Positions 1 through 6,290 are shown, counted from the first letter of the stretch. The stretch: DNA of 11,342 bases from Roseimaritima sp. (GCA_007124075.1 SLFV01000147.1:1-11342); one strand, 5' to 3'. Numbers and translations: made by a program. The notes: generated by a model from the letters alone, not told the origin.

Positions 1-1
1 A

Positions 2-310
2 CAGGAAGCGGACCGCAACGCGGAAACGATTTCGTTCACCAAAGGTTGCTACTTGGGGCAGGAAACCGTCGCCAGATTGGATGCGCTTGGACAGGTCCAA
101 AAAAAGCTATGCCGCTGGCAGATCGCCACGACGGCTGCGATTCCCACGGGGACTCCCTTGCTAAGCGGCGAAAAGAAGGTCGGCACAGTCACCTCCACCG
201 CTGTGGTCGACGACACGGCCATCGCCATCGCCATCGCCATGACGCGACGATCTCACTTCGAACCAGGAAGTACAGCGACCTGTTTGGACTGGCCAGCCGT
301 GGTCCTTTGA
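2..310 (+). CDS. ygfZ: YgfZ/GcvT-like folate-binding protein, C-terminal part (5' truncated by window edge)
   Basis: The reading frame starting at base 2 is open from the window edge to TGA at 308-310 and encodes the last 102 residues of a protein. Residues 14-21 of this fragment read KGCYLGQE, the signature of the YgfZ/GcvT-like family, whose members are tetrahydrofolate-binding proteins involved in Fe-S cluster assembly or repair in the cytosol. After the motif come a glycine-containing turn (GTPLLSGEKKVGTVTS) and a final beta strand with an AIAIAIAM run, then a short tail, as expected for the C-terminal barrel domain of this family. The strand run is encoded by a near-perfect GCCATC hexamer repeat. 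The upstream catalytic-like folate domain lies outside the window. The next gene starts 77 bases downstream on the same strand. Family assignment is firm from the motif; the precise client enzymes are unknown. Confidence 0.88.
   Translation, partial: QEADRNAETISFTKGCYLGQETVARLDALGQVQKKLCRWQIATTAAIPTGTPLLSGEKKVGTVTSTAVVDDTAIAIAIAMTRRSHFEPGSTATCLDWPAVVL
218..240 (+). repeat. GCCATC hexanucleotide microsatellite inside the ygfZ-like gene
   Basis: Almost four consecutive copies of GCCATC (three complete plus five bases) occur in phase with the reading frame, giving alternating Ala-Ile (AIAIAIAM). The repeat sits in the last beta strand, where family members normally have a short hydrophobic run. 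Because the unit is two codons long, slippage would add or remove Ala-Ile pairs without shifting the frame. Confidence 0.8.
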
Positions 311-387
311 ACCGCCGGGCAGCCCGCAAGGCATCCTTCGAGCCGTGCGAGTCTCCATTTGCATTGATAACCAGGAACCATGTCCAC

Positions 388-2700
388 ATGGGTGCGTCTA
401 CCGTTCGTCGCGAGCTGCTGGCAAGCGTTGTCGCAGGTTTGATCACGTTGATCCTAGCAGCACTCTGTATCTGGAGCGCGGCGGATGATGGCGGGGGTTA
501 CCGCCGAACTCCGGTCGTCACCAGCGCCGTTATCTTGCTGACGATTCCCCTGGGGGTGCTACTGGCAGCGTTGATCGGTGGGGTCCACTCCATTCCGTCG
601 CGCTGGGTGACCGTCGCCGGGCTACTGTGTGCGGCGACATGGTTTCAACTGCTTCCTCTACCCGACGCACTCCGCAGCCGGATCGGATCAGGGACCGTTG
701 CGGTCGCCCACGATTTTCTTCCGCCCGATATCCTTCAGGAAGGCAAAACGGTTGCCCCGCTTTTCGGCATGCCATCGGCAGAACCACGTTCGCTAAGCAT
801 TGCCCCCATGTACACCCGCATGGCGCTTGCAACGCCCGCCGCATTCGGGCTGGCTTGCTGGTTGGCAACGCTGGCGATGCGTCAATCGCAGTGGTCCCTT
901 GTGTTCCTGGGCTGCATCGCCGCGGCGGGGGCGTTGTTCGCCCTCTTGGGGCTTGCCGACGCGCTGCAGTTGTCGCAGCACCAGGAGGTCGAGCTGCGAC
1001 AACGGTTGCTTATCTCCCCGGTCGGTGCCGACGATCCCTTCGGACCCTTCGTCAATAATAATAGTGCGGCGGGGTTCCTGAATCTAACCCTGGGTTGTGC
1101 GGTTGGACTGTTCGCGTTCTGCCTGCTGCGCAGGTCTCCTCCCTGGCAGCTTGTCGGCTGCGGAATCGTCATCATATTGATTACGGCGGGAATCTTGGGT
1201 AGCAATTCTCGTGGCGGGTTTTTGGGACTTGCTTGCGGCACGGCAGTGCTGCTGGTCCGACAGTTATCGACTTCCCAAACAATGACCCTGCGAACCAAAG
1301 CGTTTACGGTTTTCGGAGTAGCCTTGGCCTCGATTGCGGCATGGTTCCTTCTGGACAGCCTGGGAATGCAAGCAAGGACCGCCGATAGAATCAGTACGCT
1401 GTACGAAGGTGAAGCGTTTGAAGATCCCCGGCTGTCGCATTGGCGTGACGGATTGCAAGCAGCGAAAACCTACCTTCCTTTCGGTTCTGGACTCGGGACC
1501 TACCGTTTCGCCTACTTGCCCTACCAGCAGTTCAGTGACGGACGTTGGTTTATGAATGCGGACGGGATGCCGGTGGAGTGGCTGGTTGAAGGGGGCGTCT
1601 TGTTTCTCCCGCTGCTGCTGTTCGGCTTTATCGGCTGCTGGATTGATTTACAGCCATTGGCGGTCAACTTAGCCGCACCGGTCGCATCAACCACGGATGG
1701 CGATGGTCTTCCCGCGATTCACCAGGCAAGCGGACGGGCCGTCATCGCTGCAATGTACTTTGTGTTGCCCGCATTGATGGTAACCCAGTGTTTTGACTTC
1801 GGCATTTTGCAACCGCCACTCTATCTGGCCTTTGCGGGTTTGTGTGGTGCCTGCGTCGCTGCGGCTCGCCATGCGAAAGCCTGGCGTGTTGCTACTAAAT
1901 CCGCCAGCAACCCCGCTGGCAATGCAACAGCAGCCTCGGCAACACCCTATCCGATTTTGCTATGCCACATCACCCTTGCACTGGGTTTGGTTGGCAGTCT
2001 TTATTACGCTTGGGGCCCCACTCGAGCTGCTGCGGTCGCGGAAGCCGCCCAGTTGCGTTTCAAGGCAGAAGTCCGGAGCGGGAACGAGCTGCAAGCCGAT
2101 TTCGTGCCGCGGCAGCGCACGTTGCGCATGTGGTTATCGCGATATCCTCAACATGGCGACCTGCATCGCGAACTGGCGCGTTTGATCCTTTTGGAGCAAA
2201 ACCAACTTGCGGCTCGCTTCTTGCAGCAGCATCACAGCATCTCCACCCCAAGAATCCGCTCGCTAGCCCGCGTAGAGACGGTCCGTCGTGCCTTTTACAG
2301 CGGCAACCGCCAGCTCTATCAGCCTCCCGATTCGTTCTTGCTTCCCAACCAGGACATCGCGGCGTGGAAGGCTGCGCGACAACACTCCCTGATGGCGTTA
2401 TTCCTGTGTCCGCCCGATGACATTGCCACCATCATGCTTGTGGAACTGGACATGCTGGAATCCGAACCGGGGCGCTCCACGGCCGCGCTCTTGACCAACG
2501 CTGCCCGTCTGCGGTCTCGCAATCAAAGCATTTTAAGTCGGCTGAAGCGATTCGCCGTCGTCCATCCGGGCGTATCGTCAGCGGGCGACAGCGACCCGGG
2601 GGCAGAACCTCACCAAGACATCAGACCGACCGGGCAGGTACCCGCTCAGCAATTCAACGTCCAACCGCCACCGGGCCTCCCTGCAAGAAAAAGTACCTAA
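388..2700 (+). CDS. O-antigen ligase/polymerase family membrane protein (Wzy_C-like)
   Basis: Encodes a multispanning inner-membrane protein of about 770 residues. Hydrophobic segments lie near residues 11-30, 45-66, 73-90, 148-164, 170-190, 228-247, 255-271, 278-290, 307-322 and 402-420, with more near the middle of the chain. Family marks are NNNSA at 223-227, SRGG at 274-277, a GSGLGTY turn at 366-372 and an E-x-x-x-EGG patch at 397-403, as in O-antigen ligase/polymerase (WaaL/Wzy) proteins that transfer or polymerise lipid-linked glycans at the periplasmic face. A hydrophilic C-terminal part of roughly 150-200 residues follows the last membrane helices and looks helical, possibly TPR-like. 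ATG 388 was chosen because the 114 in-frame codons upstream coincide with the ygfZ-like gene and give low-complexity His/Arg-rich peptide. A weak AGGA lies 12 bases upstream; in-frame TTG 364 is an alternative. The glycan substrate is unknown, and no other polysaccharide genes are visible nearby. Confidence 0.8.
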   Translation: MGASTVRRELLASVVAGLITLILAALCIWSAADDGGGYRRTPVVTSAVILLTIPLGVLLAALIGGVHSIPSRWVTVAGLLCAATWFQLLPLPDALRSRIGSGTVAVAHDFLPPDILQEGKTVAPLFGMPSAEPRSLSIAPMYTRMALATPAAFGLACWLATLAMRQSQWSLVFLGCIAAAGALFALLGLADALQLSQHQEVELRQRLLISPVGADDPFGPFVNNNSAAGFLNLTLGCAVGLFAFCLLRRSPPWQLVGCGIVIILITAGILGSNSRGGFLGLACGTAVLLVRQLSTSQTMTLRTKAFTVFGVALASIAAWFLLDSLGMQARTADRISTLYEGEAFEDPRLSHWRDGLQAAKTYLPFGSGLGTYRFAYLPYQQFSDGRWFMNADGMPVEWLVEGGVLFLPLLLFGFIGCWIDLQPLAVNLAAPVASTTDGDGLPAIHQASGRAVIAAMYFVLPALMVTQCFDFGILQPPLYLAFAGLCGACVAAARHAKAWRVATKSASNPAGNATAASATPYPILLCHITLALGLVGSLYYAWGPTRAAAVAEAAQLRFKAEVRSGNELQADFVPRQRTLRMWLSRYPQHGDLHRELARLILLEQNQLAARFLQQHHSISTPRIRSLARVETVRRAFYSGNRQLYQPPDSFLLPNQDIAAWKAARQHSLMALFLCPPDDIATIMLVELDMLESEPGRSTAALLTNAARLRSRNQSILSRLKRFAVVHPGVSSAGDSDPGAEPHQDIRPTGQVPAQQFNVQPPPGLPARKST

Positions 2701-2836
2701 ACCTTCGGACCTAACGCGGCTTTCCCGCTTTTGAAAGGAAGGCGAATAAAACTTCGGGGCAACGCTGCCTGATTTCCCTGGTGCGGTATCGCGAGTTCTC
2801 CGCAGCATGAACGGTTTACTGGAACCAAGCAGCCTT

Positions 2837-2879
2837 CAGACCGCTTCGGTTGCGACCAGACCTCAGCGGCTGACTTTTT
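2837..2879 (+). terminator. Possible intrinsic terminator after the ligase gene, overlapping the lysR 3' end
   Basis: CAG-(A)-CCGCT at 2837-2845 can pair with AGCGGCTG at 2865-2872, an 8-bp stem with one bulged A and a 19-nt loop that itself contains a small GGT/ACC hairpin. It is followed by AC and a run of five Ts at 2875-2879. This would end transcripts of the O-antigen ligase gene. It lies partly inside the last codons of the convergent LysR gene. The large loop and bulge make it a weak prediction. The rest of the 162-bp convergent gap from 2701 shows only a 4-bp GCGG/CCGC stem followed by TTTT at 2716-2732 and no gene. Confidence 0.3.
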
Positions 2880-3756
2880 CTTCCCTAGAGAGGAATACCT
2901 GGAGCAACTGCAAAAAATGAATGGCGGCGGGGGAAAGCGAGACGCCGGGGCGTTGGATCGACACGATTTGACGGCGGAGAGATTCTTCGTCTAGCTTGAC
3001 GACCGCGCAGCGTGGTGGTCGTTTGGCGACGGTGAGTGCCGGTAAGATGGCGATTCCAATTTTCGCAGCGACTAACGCTGCGACCGTCCCCAGTTCGCTA
3101 TTCTCCGAGGCAACGTGTGGTTCAAAGCCGGCCGAGCGGCAAGCGTTCAGCGCGGCATCCCGGGCGCGACCTCGGTAAAATACCAACGTTTCATCACGGA
3201 GGCTTTTGAGTTGCACGCGGCGACGCTTGGCCAGCGGATGTGTCTGTGACACCAAAGCAACAAACGGTTCTTCCAGCAACAACGTTTCCGTGAATACGCC
3301 TTGCGACAGAGGGTGTTGGACAATCCCTACTTCCGCACGCCCATCGTCCACCCACCGCTGCACTTGCTCCGAGGTTCCTTCGAGCAATTTGAATTGCACC
3401 GCCAAGAGTTGTTTGCGAAATCCAGTCATTACCTCTGGCAGCAAACAGCCGCTGACCGAGGGAATCGCGGCGAGCACCAAGCGGCCTGCCTTGCGTTCAG
3501 TGACGTCGCGGACGGCTTGCCGCGCCGCAGCGGCTTGCGTGAGCAAAATCTCGGCATGCTGACGAAGCGTCTCGCCGGCAGCGGTCAGTGTCGTTTCCCG
3601 CCGCCCGCGATCAAACAACCGTGTCCCCAACTCCCCCTCCAGCTTGCGCATCTGCTCGCTTAGCGCGGCCTGGGCAAGGTACAAATGCTCGGCAGCACGG
3701 GTGAAACTGCGTTGTCTCGCCGCTTCGAGAAAGTATTCCAATTGATAAAGTTCCAT
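2863..3756 (-). CDS. LysR-family transcriptional regulator
   Basis: Encodes a 297-residue protein, the usual length for LysR-type regulators. The N-terminal winged helix-turn-helix spans about residues 3-62 (LEYFLEAARQRSFTRAAEHL, then LSEQMRKLEGELGTRLFDR), matching the family consensus closely. A linker helix and a periplasmic-binding-protein-like effector domain follow, from about residue 90 to 290. It is a cytoplasmic DNA-binding protein, normally a tetramer whose activity depends on a small-molecule ligand. It is transcribed away from the sugar isomerase/oxidoreductase pair with a 125-bp shared upstream region, the classic arrangement for a LysR regulator controlling its divergent neighbours and itself. 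The inducer cannot be read from sequence; a sugar or sugar acid handled by the neighbours is an inference. The start MELYQLEYFLEAA is the standard LysR start. It converges with the O-antigen ligase gene. Confidence 0.93.
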   Translation of the reverse strand: MELYQLEYFLEAARQRSFTRAAEHLYLAQAALSEQMRKLEGELGTRLFDRGRRETTLTAAGETLRQHAEILLTQAAAARQAVRDVTERKAGRLVLAAIPSVSGCLLPEVMTGFRKQLLAVQFKLLEGTSEQVQRWVDDGRAEVGIVQHPLSQGVFTETLLLEEPFVALVSQTHPLAKRRRVQLKSLRDETLVFYRGRARDAALNACRSAGFEPHVASENSELGTVAALVAAKIGIAILPALTVAKRPPRCAVVKLDEESLRRQIVSIQRPGVSLSPAAIHFLQLLQVFLSREEKVSR

Positions 3757-3825
3757 CGGTTTTTCCGTCCGAGTTGGCTGAAAAGATATGTTTTACCGAT
3801 TGCAGCTTAGCGGGTACAGTATCGT

Positions 3826-3836
3826 GGTCCGGGACC
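3826..3836. promoter_or_regulatory. 11-bp palindrome in the LysR/isomerase divergent region (candidate operator)
   Basis: GGTCC-G-GGACC is a perfect inverted repeat around a single central base, located in the gap between the divergent LysR gene and the isomerase gene. LysR proteins bind short imperfect dyads, classically T-N11-A. Here the flanking bases are T and T, so the fit to the classical box is incomplete. The role as an operator rests on position and symmetry only. Confidence 0.35.
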
Positions 3837-3867
3837 TTTATCGCCCGATTATCCCTTTATCCGCCGA
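3836..3867. repeat. Imperfect 13-bp direct repeat upstream of the isomerase gene
   Basis: CTTTATCGCCCGA at 3836-3848 recurs as CTTTATCCGCCGA at 3855-3867, with 11 of 13 positions identical and starts 19 bases apart, about two helical turns. The first copy begins at the last base of the GGTCC-G-GGACC palindrome, and the second ends 14 bases before the probable isomerase start. It could be a pair of regulator half-sites on one DNA face. This is inference from spacing. Confidence 0.35.
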
Positions 3868-3881
3868 CGGTTTTTACAGCG

Positions 3882-4703
3882 ATGAGCCGACTTTGCATCC
3901 ATACCATCACGACGAAGGCATTGTCACTGGAGGCCTGTTTGCGTGTTTACCCTCGTTATCAAGTATCGGGAATCACGCTGTGGGAATCGTCACTTGCCGG
4001 CTGCCAACCGAGTCGCATCGCCGGTCAGATACAAGACGCGGGCTTGCAAGTGGTTAGTCTTTGTCGTGGTGGTTTCTTTCCTGCCGTGACGGCTGGTGAT
4101 CGGCAGGAAGCAATCAACAATAACCTGCGTCAAATCGAACTCGCGTACACGATCGGTGCTCCGATGCTGGTGTTGGTTTGTGGGGCGGTGCCGGGGCAGA
4201 GGTTAGACGATTCGCGGTGCCAGATCACCGATGGAATCGCGGCGATCCTTCCGCAGGCACAGCAAGCGGGCGTCAAGCTGGCGATCGAGCCCTTGCATCC
4301 GATGTACGCGGATCACCGAAGTGCGATCAACACCATGCGTCAGGCGCACCAGATTTGCGACGCTTTGGGCTCGCCCGCCAGCTTAGGGATCGCCGTGGAT
4401 GTGTATCACGTCTGGTGGGATCCGAATCTTCAAGCCGAGATTGAATTAGCCGGAAAACTGCATCGTCTGTTCGCGTTTCATCTCTGTGATTGGCTGACGC
4501 CGACCACCGATTTATTAAACGATCGCGGATTGATGGGCGAAGGCTGCATTGACTTGTCGCAGATCAACGTCTGGATGGAGGCCGCCGGCTTTACGGGTTT
4601 CCGCGAAGTCGAGATTTTTTCCAATCGTTGGTGGTCCCAAGACCCAGCGACCTTTTTAACAGCTATCCGAGAGAGCTACCGCTCGCTTTATCCTTCCGAT
4701 TGA
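3882..4703 (+). CDS. Sugar phosphate isomerase/epimerase (xylose-isomerase-like TIM barrel)
   Basis: Encodes a 273-residue cytosolic enzyme of the AP-endonuclease-2/xylose-isomerase-like TIM-barrel family. Probable metal-binding and catalytic residues occur in the expected order: E136 (AIEPLHP), D173 and H176 (IAVDVYHVWWD), H200 (FHLCDW) and E244 (REVEIF), with a MGEGCID loop at 218-224. Such enzymes isomerise or epimerise keto-sugars or their phosphates using a divalent metal; the exact substrate is not readable. ATG 3882 was chosen because MSRLCIHTITTKALSLEACL begins directly with the first barrel strand and gives the usual family length. The longer option from 3774 adds 36 residues with no family character and would cover the divergent regulatory region. 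No clear Shine-Dalgarno precedes the start, which is common in planctomycetes. It sits just before an oxidoreductase gene, probably in the same transcript. Confidence 0.87.
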   Translation: MSRLCIHTITTKALSLEACLRVYPRYQVSGITLWESSLAGCQPSRIAGQIQDAGLQVVSLCRGGFFPAVTAGDRQEAINNNLRQIELAYTIGAPMLVLVCGAVPGQRLDDSRCQITDGIAAILPQAQQAGVKLAIEPLHPMYADHRSAINTMRQAHQICDALGSPASLGIAVDVYHVWWDPNLQAEIELAGKLHRLFAFHLCDWLTPTTDLLNDRGLMGEGCIDLSQINVWMEAAGFTGFREVEIFSNRWWSQDPATFLTAIRESYRSLYPSD

Positions 4704-4711
4704 ATGTCACC

Positions 4712-4717
4712 AAGAGG
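4712..4717 (+). promoter_or_regulatory. Ribosome binding site supporting start 4728
   Basis: AAGAGG lies 10 bases before ATG 4728 of the oxidoreductase gene. The alternative ATG at 4704, immediately after the isomerase stop codon, has no such site. A start at 4728 also makes the protein begin right at its first Rossmann beta strand. Confidence 0.55.
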
Positions 4718-4727
4718 TCCAAAACTA

Positions 4728-5900
4728 ATGGAAACACGTCGTATTGGTATCATTATGAATGGCGTCACCGGTCGGATGGGAACGAACCAACATTTGTTGC
4801 GTTCGATCAAGGCGATTCGCGATCAGGGGGGCGTGCGCGTCGGTGAAGGCTTGGTCTTGATGCCGGATCCAATTTTGACGGGTCGCAGTCACGACAAGTT
4901 AAAGTCGCTTGCCGATCGGGCCGGGATTGCTCGCTACACGACGAATCTGGACGAGGCGTTGGCAAACCGGGACGACGAAATTTTCTTCGACGCGAGCAGT
5001 ACCCCACATCGTGCTGCGTTTGTGCAGCGCGCGGTCGCGGCCGGCAAGGCTATCTACTGCGAAAAACCGACGGCAGTCGACAGCGGGACTGCATTTCGTT
5101 TGGCGGAACTTTGCGAACGATCCGGACTGAAGAATGGCGTTGTCCAGGATAAGCTGTGGTTGCCCGGCATTCGCAAGTTTCGCATGTTGCGTGACCAAGG
5201 TTTTTTTGGGCGTATTCTGAGTGTACGTGGTGAGTTCGGGTACTGGGTTTTCACGGGGCATGACGCAGATCAACCGGCTCAGCGACCGTCGTGGAACTAT
5301 CGCCACGAAGATGGCGGCGGGATCATCGTCGATATGCTTTGCCACTGGCGTTACCTGATCGACGACCTGTTTGGTTCCGTGCGCAGCGTGAACTGTCTGG
5401 GCGCGACACACGTGCCACAACGTATCGACGAACAAGGACGCGAGTACGAATGTAGCAGCGATGATGCCTGCTATGCGACGTTCGAATGTGACCAGGGTGT
5501 CATTTGTCAGTTCAATAGTTCGTGGACGGTAAGGGTACGTCGCGATGACTTGCTAACGATGCAGGTTGACGGCACACACGGCAGCGCGATCGTGGGCCTG
5601 AGAAACTGCTGGATTCAAAGCTTGGGCAGCACGCCACGTCCGCTTTGGAATCCTGACCTTGAACAACCGCTCGATTTTTTCAGCACTTGGCAGGAGGTCC
5701 CCGACTGTACGACGTACGATAATGCTTTCAAAATCCAGTGGGAAGAATTCTTGCGGCACGTCGCGGTCGGATCGCCATTTCCTTGGACGCTACGCGAAGG
5801 TGCCAAAGGAGTACAACTGGCCGAACTTGGTATGCAAAGCTGGCAGCAACGCAGGTGGTTGCCAGTAGCCGACCCGACCCCCTTGCACGAAACCAACTAG
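4728..5900 (+). CDS. Gfo/Idh/MocA family NAD(P)-dependent oxidoreductase
   Basis: Encodes a 390-residue protein of the Gfo/Idh/MocA family. The N-terminal Rossmann fold carries the dinucleotide-binding loop G12-V-T-G15-R-M-G18 directly after the first strand (RRIGIIM). The family motif EKP is at 112-114, whose Lys is the usual catalytic or nicotinamide-contacting residue, and DMLCH at 202-206 supplies the Asp/His pair near the active site. The C-terminal alpha/beta domain follows. Family members oxidise or reduce a hydroxyl of sugars, inositols or related polyols with NAD(P). The pairing with a TIM-barrel isomerase and a LysR regulator points to sugar or polyol catabolism; the substrate is not known. 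The start at 4728 is preferred over 4704 because of the AAGAGG site and the position of the Rossmann strand. The stop codon lies inside the first unit of a 15-bp tandem repeat, so the last residues (HETN) are partly repeat-encoded. Confidence 0.9.
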   Translation: METRRIGIIMNGVTGRMGTNQHLLRSIKAIRDQGGVRVGEGLVLMPDPILTGRSHDKLKSLADRAGIARYTTNLDEALANRDDEIFFDASSTPHRAAFVQRAVAAGKAIYCEKPTAVDSGTAFRLAELCERSGLKNGVVQDKLWLPGIRKFRMLRDQGFFGRILSVRGEFGYWVFTGHDADQPAQRPSWNYRHEDGGGIIVDMLCHWRYLIDDLFGSVRSVNCLGATHVPQRIDEQGREYECSSDDACYATFECDQGVICQFNSSWTVRVRRDDLLTMQVDGTHGSAIVGLRNCWIQSLGSTPRPLWNPDLEQPLDFFSTWQEVPDCTTYDNAFKIQWEEFLRHVAVGSPFPWTLREGAKGVQLAELGMQSWQQRRWLPVADPTPLHETN

Positions 5901-5935
5901 CGTTCAACCAACTAGCGTTCAACCAACTAGCGTTC
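5891..5935. repeat. Three perfect 15-bp tandem repeats over the oxidoreductase stop codon
   Basis: AACCAACTAGCGTTC occurs three times without a mismatch at 5891-5905, 5906-5920 and 5921-5935. The TAG stop of the oxidoreductase gene is inside the first unit (5898-5900), so the array starts within the last coding codons. The final bases of the third unit form the beginning of the hairpin that follows. It resembles a small intergenic repeat that has duplicated by slippage, perhaps one copy of a family dispersed in the genome; that last point cannot be tested here. Confidence 0.9.
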
Positions 5936-5965
5936 CAGGGGCATCGCCCCTGGACTTTCTTCCTC
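5934..5965 (+). terminator. Stable hairpin, probable terminator of the isomerase/oxidoreductase unit
   Basis: TCCAGGGGC at 5934-5942 and GCCCCTGGA at 5946-5954 form a perfect 9-bp, GC-rich stem with a 3-nt ATC loop. The following CTTTCTTCCTC is pyrimidine-rich but not a pure T run. It starts 34 bases after the oxidoreductase stop codon and would fit an intrinsic terminator. It may equally be the structured half of a dispersed intergenic repeat together with the adjacent tandem units. Confidence 0.6.
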
Positions 5966-5973
5966 GGTCGTGA

Positions 5974-6120
5974 TCGGGGCACCAGATCAAAGTCGAAAAG
6001 ATTCGCAAACGGTTTGTCGAGTACAACCGGATAAACTCATGTCAGCGCGGCGTCAACTGGCAAATGAAGATCGACGACGCTGGAGCCAAACTCCAATCGA
6101 TCTACCCTAAAATTGAATAG
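5974..6120 (+). pseudogene. C-terminal remnant of an IS630-like transposase
   Basis: A frame open from 5974 to TAG at 6118-6120 encodes about 48 residues without a usable start codon. It contains EYNRINSCQRGVNWQ followed by MKIDDAGAKLQSIYPKIE. From memory this matches the C-terminal end of IS630-family DDE transposases, where an R-N-rich stretch is followed by W-x-F-T-x-x-D-A-R-x-K-L-K-x-L-Y-P. The catalytic DDE region is missing, and the fragment is preceded in frame by a stop at 5971-5973, so it is a dead fragment. The following TGACAAACCAGTAG may be part of the element's right end, but no matching left inverted repeat is visible. Similarity was judged by eye; the match is partial, with SIYP where LYP is usual. 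Confidence 0.6.
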
Positions 6121-6290
6121 TGACAAACCAGTAGTTGCCCTTGGCAATATAGACACTTCGCGAAGGGTGGGATAAACCGGAAAAAACCGGTATGGGAGTG
6201 AATCTACGTTTCGTTTATCTTATTTCTCTAAACGAATCGAAATGCCCCGAATGAATTCGCGGTCGGCCACCTGTCGCTGATGGATCGCTG
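6121..6290 (+). other. Leader/upstream region of the mrp operon
   Basis: This 170-bp stretch between the transposase remnant and the mrpA start must hold the operon promoter unless transcription enters from further upstream. I see no convincing sigma-70 promoter; GTGACA at 6120-6125 with CAATAT at 6145-6150 has a 19-bp spacer and is only suggestive. Other structures are a CTTCGCGAAG palindrome at 6156-6165, ACCGG/CCGGT separated by six As at 6176-6191, the inverted repeat at 6210-6236, and two tiny overlapping ORFs at 6242-6291. Confidence 0.4.
6210..6236. promoter_or_regulatory. 8-bp inverted repeat upstream of the mrp operon (candidate operator or leader hairpin)
   Basis: TTCGTTTA at 6210-6217 and TAAACGAA at 6229-6236 are perfect reverse complements separated by 11 bases of pyrimidine-rich sequence. 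The centre is about 68 bases before the mrpA start codon. The symmetry and spacing suit a dimeric regulator site; in RNA the same bases would make an AU-rich hairpin. No regulator gene is adjacent on this side. Confidence 0.45.

Noticed and set aside
46..387. Open in-frame extension of the O-antigen ligase gene by 114 codons upstream
   Set aside because: It overlaps the ygfZ-like gene, which carries a clear family motif in another frame, and its product is His/Arg-rich shadow sequence. The membrane protein begins sensibly at 388.
2578..2808. Small minus-strand ORF in the convergent gap
   Set aside because: It mostly overlaps the end of the ligase gene antisense and has no recognisable motif or ribosome binding site.
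3774..3881. Longer N-terminus for the sugar isomerase
   Set aside because: The extra 36 residues lack family character and would cover the divergent promoter region; ATG 3882 gives the normal length and starts at the first barrel strand.
4704..4727. ATG immediately after the isomerase stop as the oxidoreductase start
   Set aside because: No ribosome binding site is placed for it, while AAGAGG is well placed for ATG 4728, where the Rossmann strand begins.
5728..5982. Minus-strand ORF with repeated LNASW units
   Set aside because: The repeats are only the translation of the 15-bp tandem array, and the rest is the antisense of the oxidoreductase gene. No independent evidence for a protein.
6176..6191. 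ACCGG-A6-CCGGT as a terminator or regulatory hairpin
   Set aside because: The stem is only 5 bp with an A-rich loop and no T tract; it may equally be read as two AAACCGG direct repeats. Too weak for its own feature.
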